DNA from: Acidobacteriota bacterium
Lineage (GTDB): Bacteria > Acidobacteriota > Vicinamibacteria > Vicinamibacterales > JACQTH01
NCBI GenBank assembly: GCA_016210935.1
Contig: JACQTH010000008.1
Span: forward strand, 1-5,231
Direction: 5' to 3'
Length of the DNA stretch: 5,231 nucleotides
Shown here: in pieces, positions 1-5,231 of the stretch
Layout of the letters: each line of letters opens with the position of its first letter
How positions within the stretch are numbered: position 1 is the stretch's first letter
Notes under the pieces: generated by a model
Told to the model about the DNA's origin: nothing
Seen by the model: the letters and a program-made list of their open reading frames with translations, nothing else
Databases searched by the model: none
Translations under genes and position numbers: made by a program

Positions 1-259
1 CGAACCCCCGCTCCCAGACGATGCGACCCTCGGATACGATGGCGCCGGAGAGACCGGGAATGCCGGCCTGCTGGCGAAGCGACTCCAGATACTGCTCGAA
101 CAGACCGATCACGAGCGTCGGGGCCCCTAGCAGTTCGTGCTGGAAGTCCGGCGTCGCCCCGAAAGCAGCCAGACTTCCGCCACGGGGTGCCAGGCCCGGC
201 CGCGCTACAAGAATCGCCGTTGCCACGGCGCCGATCAGGATGGTGTCACGAAGCTTCAC
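1..259 (-). CDS. Serine hydrolase, beta-lactamase family (PF00144-like), N-terminal part only
   Basis: This is an open frame of 86 codons on the minus strand that is still open at the left edge, so the C-terminal part is missing. The translation begins with a short basic stretch (KLRD) and a hydrophobic segment (ILIGAVATAILVA, about residues 6-18), which looks like a Sec signal peptide or membrane anchor. Near residues 56-86 it has LFEQYLESLRQQAGIPGLSGAIVSEGRIVWERGF. The pattern of a helix, then GIPGLS, then AIV..GRIVWERGF is the typical N-terminus of class C beta-lactamase/esterase/D-aminopeptidase-fold serine hydrolases, which act outside the cytoplasm. The catalytic SxxK and YxN motifs would lie beyond the edge, so the substrate cannot be stated. 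The frame contains no ATG. GTG at 259 is chosen because it directly precedes the signal-like segment; the ribosome site is weak (AGG about 11 nt upstream). Repeat block 1 begins 12 bases upstream of this start. Confidence 0.72.
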   Translation of the reverse strand, partial: MKLRDTILIGAVATAILVARPGLAPRGGSLAAFGATPDFQHELLGAPTLVIGLFEQYLESLRQQAGIPGLSGAIVSEGRIVWERGF

Positions 260-271
260 GAGAATCGTTGA

Positions 272-407
272 CCTAGCGAAGCTCCGCCTCACACCAACCA
301 GCTGCGCTTCGCTAGGAGATCACGAGGCATCATTCAATAGCCCCGCTATGCGGGGCTAGCCGTGCTTGACCAATCAGCGTACAATTCTGGCCGCCAAGCA
401 CGGCTAG
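272..407 (-). repeat. Composite palindromic repeat block 1 (hairpins A1-B1-C1), inverted relative to block 2
   Basis: Three adjacent inverted repeats fill most of the gap between the divergent hydrolase and DUF4390 genes. A1 has exact 11-bp arms at 272-282 and 306-316 with a 23-nt loop containing ccaaccag (294-301). B1 is a tight hairpin with 9-bp arms at 338-346 and 350-358 and loop TAT (ATA on the minus strand). C1 has perfect 13-bp arms at 356-368 and 395-407 with a 26-nt loop; its left arm shares three bases with B1. Read on the minus strand the order is C-B-A, the same as block 2 on the plus strand. The A members also match outside the stems: CTGGTTGG, five variable bases, then GGCGRAGCTTCGYTA. 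No U-tract follows any stem, so a simple terminator role is not obvious. The block resembles REP/BIME-type intergenic elements; the family name is unknown to me. Confidence 0.85.
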
Positions 408-493
408 GCTCGAATCATACATCAACGTAGTAAACTACTGGCCCGAACCGCCCTCCCAGGACGGGCGCTTCGACCGTCGATCGCTGAAAGACG
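408..493. other. Upstream region of the DUF4390 gene, no clear promoter
   Basis: This is the unique sequence left between repeat block 1 and the DUF4390 start. It holds two small inverted repeats: gtagt/actac at 427-431 and 434-438, and cgccc/gggcg at 449-453 and 463-467. I found no -35/-10 pair with proper spacing. A weak purine-rich ribosome site, GAAAG at 486-490, lies 3 nt before the ATG at 494. Confidence 0.4.
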
Positions 494-1027
494 ATGCGGA
501 AACTGGCTTGTTGGTGCGCTCTGGCCGTGATGCTCTTCGGTGTCGTGCTGACCGCCGCCGACCGCATCCGCGTCGTCCCGCTCGTGCGGGATCATCATTT
601 GTTGATCTCGTTCGAGTTCGCGGACGGCTTCACCGACGATGTGCGCGCGGTCATTGCCAGCGGGCTGACGATGACGTTCCGGTACCAGGTGGACCTGCGG
701 CTCGACGTGCCGATCTGGGTCGACCGCACCATCGACTCGGCCACGGTCACCGCCAGCGTGAAATACGACAATCTCACGCGCCGGTATCACCTGACGCGCG
801 AGCTGAACGGGCGCATCGAGGACGCCCGCGTGACCGAGGACCCGCAGCTCCCCCGCCGGTGGCTGACGTCGTTCGAGCGGCTGGCGCTGTTCGACACGGC
901 GCGGCTGGAACCCAACCAGGAGTACTACCTGCGCGTCCGTGCCGGCGCGCGGCCCGACAATGCGTGGGCGTTCTGGCGGTGGGGCGCGGGACCGACGGGG
1001 CTGGCGAAGTTCACGTTCCTTCCCTAA
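494..1027 (+). CDS. DUF4390 domain-containing protein, exported
   Basis: This 177-residue protein starts with a Sec-type signal: MRK, then a hydrophobic core at about residues 4-20, with likely cleavage near LTA-A (residues 19-22). The mature part matches my recollection of DUF4390 (PF14334). It has a beta-rich start (LLISFEFADGF, 36-46), a helix plus SGLTMTFRYQVDL (56-68), a tryptophan strand (PIWVD, 73-77), the signature YDNLTRRYHL (91-100), a W..SFERLALFD helix (123-134) and a closing YYLRVRA strand (144-150). The length is normal for the family, whose function is unknown; an envelope location is inferred from the signal. The ATG at 494 is the only sensible start, because an in-frame TGA lies at 485-487. 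In Betaproteobacteria I recall this family next to an NtrY-type histidine kinase; no such neighbour is present here. The gene stands alone, flanked by inverted copies of a composite repeat, and its TAA stop shares its last base with block 2. Confidence 0.82.
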   Translation: MRKLACWCALAVMLFGVVLTAADRIRVVPLVRDHHLLISFEFADGFTDDVRAVIASGLTMTFRYQVDLRLDVPIWVDRTIDSATVTASVKYDNLTRRYHLTRELNGRIEDARVTEDPQLPRRWLTSFERLALFDTARLEPNQEYYLRVRAGARPDNAWAFWRWGAGPTGLAKFTFLP

Positions 1028-1168
1028 GCCGTGCTTGCACGGCTCAACGCACAAACCGTCGCATTCTCCCGTGCAAGCCCGGCTCAGGCGGGGCCGCATA
1101 CGCGGCCGCGAAAACTAAGAACGAAGCTTCGGTGAGCTTGACTGGTTGGGTGCTGGCGAAGCTTCGTT
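1027..1168 (+). repeat. Composite palindromic repeat block 2 (hairpins C2-B2-A2) filling a convergent gap
   Basis: The same three palindromes as block 1 appear in reversed order and orientation. C2 has 16-bp arms at 1027-1042 and 1069-1084 with one mismatch; its left arm is itself a near-perfect small palindrome (gccgtgc/gcacggc). B2 is a GC-rich hairpin, ggccgc-atac-gcggcc, at 1092-1107. A2 has exact 11-bp arms at 1120-1130 and 1158-1168 around a 27-nt loop that carries ctggttgg at 1142-1149; each arm contains the self-palindrome cgaagcttcg. The block runs from the last base of the DUF4390 stop to the stop codon of the convergent DUF1501 gene (1167-1169). It is therefore the entire intergenic region and the only candidate terminator for both genes, although no T-run follows the stems. 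Confidence 0.87.
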
Positions 1169-2432
1169 ACATCAACTGAAGATCGGGGCGTCGGAAGTTG
1201 CCGCCCAGCAGCGATCCCGAGTCGGCGCCGAGCCAGTTGTCAATCACCTGGGCGTAGACCGAACGGAAATCGGTCTCGTGCCGCACGTCGTTGCCATTGT
1301 TCTCGAGTGTCGGGTTCTGGGGATCGGGCTGGAGCGACGCAGCCGTGCCGTACAACCCGCCCCGCACCATCCCGCCGATGAGCATCATGAGCCCGGCCGC
1401 GCCATGGTCCGTCCCGGTGCTGCCGTTCTCGCCGATGCGCCGGCCGAACTCCGAGAACTGAACGATCAGCGTATCGTTCAGGAGACCCAGGTTTGTCAAA
1501 TCACGGTAGAACGCCGACACGCCGTTGTTGAGCGTGCGCATCAGGTTCGTATAGGCACCGTTCGCGGCCACCGGGTTCTGCTGCGCGTGGGTGTCGTACC
1601 CGCCGGTCTGGACCCAGTAGATCTGGGTGCCGATCTGCTTGGCCATCGCGCCCGCGATGGCGCGCAGCGCCTGGCCAAACCCGTCGGTCGGATAGGTGAC
1701 GGTGGGCTGATAGGTGCCGACCGCGGCGACCCGGTCGAGCGTGGCCATCGCCGATAACGCGCTGTCGTTGACGAACGCGAGATGGGGCCGATCCACGGGC
1801 ACATGCGACGCGATCCGCAGCGCGGCGGTCCGCTCGGACCCTGCCTCGGCTCCCGTGTTCGGGCTCGCGAAGGTGTAGCCCGCGACGTTGGGAATCGCGG
1901 CGATCGACACCGTGCGCGAGAGCAGCGAGCGCGGCACTTCGCGGAGGGTATTCCAGGCGATCAGCGGATCGACGGGGTCGGGCAGCGCATCGAGGTAGCG
2001 GCCCAACCAGCCGGGCCCCTGCGACGAATTCGGGTTCGCAGTCGACCAGATATCCGTACCCAGGAAATGCGATCGGCTCGAATTCTGATAGCCCGCGCGT
2101 TGAACCAGCGCCAGCCGCCCTTCGTCCCAGATGGTTTTCAGCCCCGTGAGCTGCGGATGGAGCCCGAGCGGCAGGCCGCTGCTGTCCGTCCCGATCTGGA
2201 GGACCGTCGCGGCCGGCACGGCGATCGTCGGCCGGCGGCTGTAATAAAAGGGGTCGGTATAGGAAATCAGCGTGCTGAGCGCGTCGTTGCCCCCGGAGAG
2301 ATACAACACGACAAGATTCCGGCCGCGGCTTCCCTGCGCGCGCGCCAAATCCGTGAGAAACGCCGGGGCCGCGAACCCCACCGTGAAGGCCGCCACACCG
2401 TCGCGGATGAAGTCTCGCCGAGTGAGTTTCAT
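1167..2432 (-). CDS. DUF1501 family protein with a Tat signal peptide
   Basis: This 421-residue protein is a full-length DUF1501 (PF07394) member. The N-terminus has a twin-arginine motif, TRRDFIRDG (residues 4-12), a hydrophobic stretch (13-26) and a likely cleavage site after ARA (30-32), indicating export in folded form by Tat. Family landmarks visible in order are LVVLYLSGGNDALST (40-54), GLHPQL (90-95), SHFLGTDIW (121-129), GGYDTHAQQ (277-285), FSEFGRR (326-332) and GTDHG (340-344). The conserved D, H and E residues suggest a metal-binding, sulfatase/phosphatase-like fold; I recall the family being grouped with the alkaline phosphatase superfamily, but its activity is unknown. The ATG at 2432 is fixed by the Tat motif directly after it. 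No Shine-Dalgarno sequence precedes it; instead a repeat-derived hairpin arm ends 12 nt upstream. The gene follows the DUF1800 gene on the same strand after 96 bp and is probably in the same transcript. Confidence 0.92.
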   Translation of the reverse strand: MKLTRRDFIRDGVAAFTVGFAAPAFLTDLARAQGSRGRNLVVLYLSGGNDALSTLISYTDPFYYSRRPTIAVPAATVLQIGTDSSGLPLGLHPQLTGLKTIWDEGRLALVQRAGYQNSSRSHFLGTDIWSTANPNSSQGPGWLGRYLDALPDPVDPLIAWNTLREVPRSLLSRTVSIAAIPNVAGYTFASPNTGAEAGSERTAALRIASHVPVDRPHLAFVNDSALSAMATLDRVAAVGTYQPTVTYPTDGFGQALRAIAGAMAKQIGTQIYWVQTGGYDTHAQQNPVAANGAYTNLMRTLNNGVSAFYRDLTNLGLLNDTLIVQFSEFGRRIGENGSTGTDHGAAGLMMLIGGMVRGGLYGTAASLQPDPQNPTLENNGNDVRHETDFRSVYAQVIDNWLGADSGSLLGGNFRRPDLQLM

Positions 2433-2444
2433 GAGTGTTAACGC

Positions 2445-2521
2445 AGTTGGTGAGTTGGTGAACGCCGGCCCGAACTACAGATTTTTCATCACCAATTCAC
2501 CAATTCACTAATTCACCAATT
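2445..2521. repeat. 8-bp tandem repeat array in inverted arrangement within the DUF1800-DUF1501 spacer
   Basis: On the plus strand two copies of agttggtg (2445-2452 and 2453-2460) face four copies of caccaatt (2490-2497, 2498-2505, 2506-2513 with one C-to-T change, and 2514-2521). The two sets are inverted relative to each other, differing at one base per unit, and are separated by a 29-bp middle. Two units against four means the hairpin can form in several registers. The spacer is clearly AT-richer than the genes around it. On the minus-strand transcript this structure would lie directly upstream of the DUF1501 start codon, which lacks a ribosome site of its own. Confidence 0.88.
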
Positions 2522-2528
2522 GCAACCA

Positions 2529-3989
2529 TTAAACAAACTGATATTCCCCGGATCCCAGGATCAGATGCGCCAGCCCCGCCGCCTTGACCAGCACCTGCGC
2601 CTGCGATCCGTTCCAGTTCTGTCCCCTCACCGTGTAGTCGAGCAGCTCGCGCAGGGCCGGCTCGTCGAACCGGGCGGCCGGCAACCGATCCAGCATGTGG
2701 AACACCATGGCCTGCGGCGTGCCGGTGTGCGACCCGTACACCACATTGGCGAGGTTGAAGCGTTGATTGCGCGTCAGCGTCGCCGCAAAGTTCATCCGGG
2801 CCAGCATCGTCCCGCTCGAGAACCAGTTACGTCCGAGATCCCAGCCGGCGACGTCGGGCGGCTCGAAGAGCTGCTGGTTCATGTTGACGAGCGGCGTCAG
2901 CGCGTCGGCCACCGAGAATCCGTCCCACCCGACTTCTTTGATCGCACGCACCACGAATTCCACGGGCCACGAGTACCGGGCGAAATGCCTGGACGGGTCC
3001 TGGAACTCGCCCGAGTTGAACAGCTCGCGCAGCACCGGTTTCATTTCGAAGTTGTTTTCCAGGTAGATAGTCGCCAGCCGTTCGATGAAATCCGGTTCCG
3101 GTTCGTGAATCTCGCTGACGAAGTAGCCATGGAGCTTGCGCATGAGCCGGCGCGCCGTCTGCGGATGGCGTGCGAGCGCGTTGACGAGATCGATGCCGTC
3201 CTCGATTCCCGACGCGGCCGCGCGCGCGGGGATGACGCGCCCGCCGTCCGGGTAGATCGGGAAGCTGAACTCCTTCGCGGCGGTCTCGTGATTTCCCGAG
3301 TTGTAGACGAACTCGTAGTGCGCCTCCAACGTCCCGCGAGCGCCCACGAACCGGCTCTGCCAGCCGGTGAAGACACGCGCCGCGGCGTAGACGTCGGATT
3401 CGGTGTGATGGCCGACGCCGAGCGAGAAGAGCTCCAGAATCTCGCGGCCGAAGTTCTCCTGCGGCCGGACGCGCGTGTTGAGCCGTCCGTCCAGCCACCA
3501 GTTCATCGCGATGTCCTTCGAGATTTCGAGGAGCAGATCGCGGAAATTGCCGGTCGCGTATTTCCGGAACAGCTCCAGCTGCCCCAGGACCTGGCCGGGA
3601 TCTTCCGACGGCTTCGCGTTCAGGTAGCGCGTCGCTTCCGCGCCGCCCAGAAGGCCGGCGAGCCGTGCGTAGCCGGTCGCGAAATGGTTGTGCCAGAAGA
3701 GCGCCATCTTCTCCTGCAGCGGGCGCTCGGTGTGGATCATGCGGAAGAGCCATCGCTGCCGCGCGTCGTTGATGACGGTGCGCGGCTCCAGCGCACGGCG
3801 CGCCACGACGCTGACGAATCCTGGCTGTCCGATGAAATCATCGACGCGGTCCTCGATGCGCTCATAGTCGACGAGCCAGTCGACCGCGGCCCCGTAGGGC
3901 ATCGAGCTGAAGAACTCCAGCTCGTGCTCACCCGCGCCGAATCCGGCGCGGCGAAGCAGGTGCTCGATGATCCGTTCACCCCTGGCCAT
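2529..3989 (-). CDS. DUF1800 domain-containing protein
   Basis: This 486-residue protein matches DUF1800 (PF08811) along its whole length. Landmarks in order are HLLRRAGFG (residues 10-18), EKMALFWHNHFAT (93-105), a helical section ending in DIAMNWWLDG (159-168), ENFGREILELFSLG (178-191), AARVFTGW (203-210), the strand-rich YNSGNHE segment (229-235), PPDVAGW (377-383) and WFSSGTMLARMNF (389-401). The length is usual for the family, whose biochemical role is unknown. No signal peptide is visible, unlike its Tat-exported partner DUF1501. The ATG at 3989 is preferred over an in-frame TTG at 4034: GGGGA (3996-4000) sits 6 nt upstream of the ATG, the family homology starts here, and the TTG lies at the predicted transcription start. 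It is the first gene of a two-gene minus-strand unit with DUF1501, a pairing that is common across many bacterial phyla. Confidence 0.92.
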   Translation of the reverse strand: MARGERIIEHLLRRAGFGAGEHELEFFSSMPYGAAVDWLVDYERIEDRVDDFIGQPGFVSVVARRALEPRTVINDARQRWLFRMIHTERPLQEKMALFWHNHFATGYARLAGLLGGAEATRYLNAKPSEDPGQVLGQLELFRKYATGNFRDLLLEISKDIAMNWWLDGRLNTRVRPQENFGREILELFSLGVGHHTESDVYAAARVFTGWQSRFVGARGTLEAHYEFVYNSGNHETAAKEFSFPIYPDGGRVIPARAAASGIEDGIDLVNALARHPQTARRLMRKLHGYFVSEIHEPEPDFIERLATIYLENNFEMKPVLRELFNSGEFQDPSRHFARYSWPVEFVVRAIKEVGWDGFSVADALTPLVNMNQQLFEPPDVAGWDLGRNWFSSGTMLARMNFAATLTRNQRFNLANVVYGSHTGTPQAMVFHMLDRLPAARFDEPALRELLDYTVRGQNWNGSQAQVLVKAAGLAHLILGSGEYQFV

Positions 3990-3995
3990 GCTGAA

Positions 3996-4000
3996 TCCCC
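3996..4000 (-). promoter_or_regulatory. Ribosome binding site of the DUF1800 gene
   Basis: GGGGA on the minus strand lies 6 nt before the ATG at 3989. It decides the start in favour of this ATG over the upstream in-frame TTG at 4034. Confidence 0.6.
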
Positions 4001-4037
4001 GTCTTGTTGTGCTTTTGGGCCGACAACCCGGCAAGTG

Positions 4038-4066
4038 AGAATACCCCCTCCCCGCTGAGCTGTCCA
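4038..4066 (-). promoter_or_regulatory. Sigma70-like promoter for the DUF1800-DUF1501 unit
   Basis: On the minus strand TGGACA (4061-4066, 5 of 6 to TTGACA) is followed after exactly 17 nt by TATTCT (4038-4043, 4 of 6 to TATAAT). Transcription would start near 4031 and give a leader of about 42 nt before the ATG at 3989, containing the GGGGA ribosome site. This is the best-spaced promoter-like pair in the window. It is a sequence match only. Confidence 0.45.
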
Positions 4067-4096
4067 GCGCAGGGAATTGATAAGCTCCCTTCGGGA

Positions 4097-5231
4097 ATGC
4101 GCGCTGATGTGTTGATTATCGGTGCGGGGCCGGCCGGATCGGCCGCTGCGCTGGCGCTGGCCAGGAAGGGGGCGAGCGTTGCCTTCGTCGACCGGGCCGC
4201 CTTTCCGCGCGACAAGATTTGCGGCGATGCCCTGATCCCCGATGCCCTCGCCGCGCTCGAGCATCTTGGGCTTCGTGAAAGCGTGTGCCGGGCTGCGAAG
4301 CGACTCGATCGCATCCGGCTCTATTCGGCAAACGGGCGCTTCACCACGATCCGCGGGGAGTGCGCCTGCCTGCCGCGCGCCGTGCTGGATAACCTCCTGT
4401 TGGAGGCGGCTCGCGCCGCGGGCGCCCATTTCCTGCCAGGACATGAAGCCGATGCGCCCATTCTGCAACAGGACGTCGTGGCTGGTGCGGTTTTTCGCGA
4501 TCCAACCGGTGCGCGTCGCGAGATCCAGGCGGGCACGACGTTGCTGGCGTGCGGCGCCTCCGCGGCGGTCTTGCAGCGATTCGGCGTGGCCGAGCGAATG
4601 ACGCCGAGCGCCATCGCGTGCCGGCAGTACTTCCGGGCCGACGCCAGGGCCGCGTCGGATGTCGACTTTCTCTGTCTGGCTTTCATTCGGGAGATAGGCC
4701 CGGGCTACGGCTGGATCTTCCCGGGGCCGGACAACATCTTCAATATCGGAATCGGCTGCTTCCACGATATGCCGCTGAAAGTACCGAAACCGAATCTGAA
4801 AAGGCTCCTCGCCGGGTTCCTCGAGACGTTTCCGCCGGCACGGGATCTGGTGAGACACGCCGAGGTGTTGACGCCATTGAAAGGCGCGCCGATCCGCACC
4901 GCGATGTGTGGGGCACGCTTCGCTCGGCCAGGCCTTCTGGTCGTCGGGGAGGCCGCGGGCCTCACCTATTCGTTCAGCGGGGAAGGAATCGGCAAGGCCA
5001 TGGAAAGCGGGATGCTGGCGGCCGACATCATTTCGTCGCCGGGGCTTCTGCCTTCTTCGCGGCTTCCGCCTTCTTCGTGGCTTCCGCCTTCAGGCGGAAG
5101 GAATGGCGACGCTGCGGCTGTTGCGGATCGTTACGCTGAGGAATTGTCGGCGCGCTTCGGCGCCAGGTTTCGCGCGTATCGCTGCGCTCAGGAGTGGCTC
5201 GCGTGGGAGTGGGTCGGGAACCTCCTGACGC
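4097..5231 (+). CDS. FAD-dependent oxidoreductase, geranylgeranyl reductase family (3' end cut off)
   Basis: The frame runs 378 codons from the ATG at 4097 and is still open at the right edge. The N-terminus is a Rossmann FAD-binding motif, DVLIIGAGPAGSAA (residues 4-17), with acidic D32 at the end of the second strand. Next comes PRDKICGDALIP (37-48), typical of geranylgeranyl reductases and related PHBH-fold flavoproteins. GYGWIFP (203-209) with FNIGIG (215-220) and LLVVGEAAGLTYSFSGEGIGKAMESG (280-305) are further family signatures; the usual GD of the second FAD motif is GE here. Such enzymes reduce isoprenoid double bonds, but some members act on other substrates, so the reaction is not fixed. 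Residues 317-334 are an unusual insert, three LPPSS-type hexapeptides encoded by an 18-bp repeat, after which the family-like C-terminal helices resume (AAAVADRYAEEL). Ribosome site: only GGGA directly touching the ATG. The gene is divergent from DUF1800, 107 bp away. Confidence 0.85.
   Translation, partial: MRADVLIIGAGPAGSAAALALARKGASVAFVDRAAFPRDKICGDALIPDALAALEHLGLRESVCRAAKRLDRIRLYSANGRFTTIRGECACLPRAVLDNLLLEAARAAGAHFLPGHEADAPILQQDVVAGAVFRDPTGARREIQAGTTLLACGASAAVLQRFGVAERMTPSAIACRQYFRADARAASDVDFLCLAFIREIGPGYGWIFPGPDNIFNIGIGCFHDMPLKVPKPNLKRLLAGFLETFPPARDLVRHAEVLTPLKGAPIRTAMCGARFARPGLLVVGEAAGLTYSFSGEGIGKAMESGMLAADIISSPGLLPSSRLPPSSWLPPSGGRNGDAAAVADRYAEELSARFGARFRAYRCAQEWLAWEWVGNLLT
5044..5100 (+). 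repeat. 18-bp tandem repeat plus hairpin inside the reductase reading frame
   Basis: Two full units (5044-5061 and 5062-5079, differing at two positions) and the first 12 bases of a third (5080-5091) repeat the pattern gcttcYgccttcttcgYg. The third unit leads straight into a perfect hairpin: 9-bp arms cttccgcct (5081-5089) and aggcggaag (5092-5100). The unit is six codons long, so the frame is kept and the product is LLPSSR-LPPSSW-LPPSGG. The sequence type (palindromic, GC-rich, repeated) looks like intergenic repeat DNA rather than conserved coding sequence. Confidence 0.85.

Noticed and set aside
338..358. B1 hairpin as an intrinsic terminator
   Set aside because: The stem is strong but no T-run follows on either strand, and it lies upstream of both neighbouring genes.
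366..385. TTGACC and TACAAT as a promoter for the DUF4390 gene
   Set aside because: Only 8 nt separate the two boxes instead of about 17, and both lie inside the C1 hairpin of the repeat block.
272..407. Small CRISPR-like array or attachment site
   Set aside because: The palindromes A, B and C are different sequences without regular direct repeats and spacers, and no integrase, cas gene or tRNA is nearby.
422..1099. Long minus-strand open frame (225 codons) opposite the DUF4390 gene
   Set aside because: It is rich in Arg/Pro with no recognisable domain and is an antisense shadow of a well-supported coding frame in high-GC DNA.
1146..1757. Plus-strand frames opposite DUF1501 (also 1782-2441)
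   Set aside because: These are antisense shadows; the DUF1501 motifs and Tat signal are on the minus strand.
2520..4058. Very long plus-strand open frame (512 codons) opposite DUF1800
   Set aside because: The minus-strand frame shows all DUF1800 motifs; the plus frame has low-complexity Arg/Glu/Val composition typical of the complement of high-GC genes.
3737..4858. Minus-strand open frame of 373 codons across the divergent region and the reductase
   Set aside because: It spans two real genes in opposite senses and crosses their start sites; its sequence has no domain and is a shadow.

Overview
The window is GC-rich chromosomal DNA with high-GC codon use. The gene content (an adjacent DUF1800/DUF1501 pair with a twin-arginine signal, a DUF4390 protein, a geranylgeranyl-reductase-type flavoprotein and a beta-lactamase-fold serine hydrolase), together with abundant intergenic palindromes, fits a high-GC environmental bacterium. 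Acidobacteriota (Vicinamibacteria-like) is my best guess. No rRNA or marker gene is present, so this is inference. I see no tRNA, rRNA, CRISPR array, transposase or phage gene.

Layout. (1) Positions 1-259, minus: 5' part of an exported serine hydrolase of the beta-lactamase family, running off the left edge. (2) 272-407: composite repeat block of three palindromes in the order A-B-C. (3) 494-1027, plus: secreted or periplasmic DUF4390 protein. (4) 1027-1168: a second copy of the same composite block in the opposite orientation (C-B-A), filling the gap from the DUF4390 stop to the DUF1501 stop. (5) 3989 down to 1167, minus: a two-gene unit, DUF1800 then DUF1501, with a 96-bp AT-rich spacer holding an 8-bp tandem/inverted repeat array. 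(6) 3990-4096: divergent intergenic region with a good sigma70-like promoter for the DUF1800-DUF1501 unit. (7) 4097 to the right edge, plus: FAD-dependent oxidoreductase of the geranylgeranyl reductase family, whose reading frame carries an in-frame repeat/hairpin encoding a Pro/Ser-rich segment.

How the genes relate. DUF1800 and DUF1501 are known as a frequently paired gene couple of unknown function; here they are almost certainly co-transcribed, with the DUF1501 partner exported folded by Tat. The other genes have no obvious pathway link to them. The most notable content is the repeats. A gene-sized segment (DUF4390) is bracketed by inverted copies of a three-hairpin composite element, a different repeat sits in the operon spacer, and a third type lies inside a coding sequence without breaking the frame. 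No complete new system (defence, secretion or similar) can be supported from this window.
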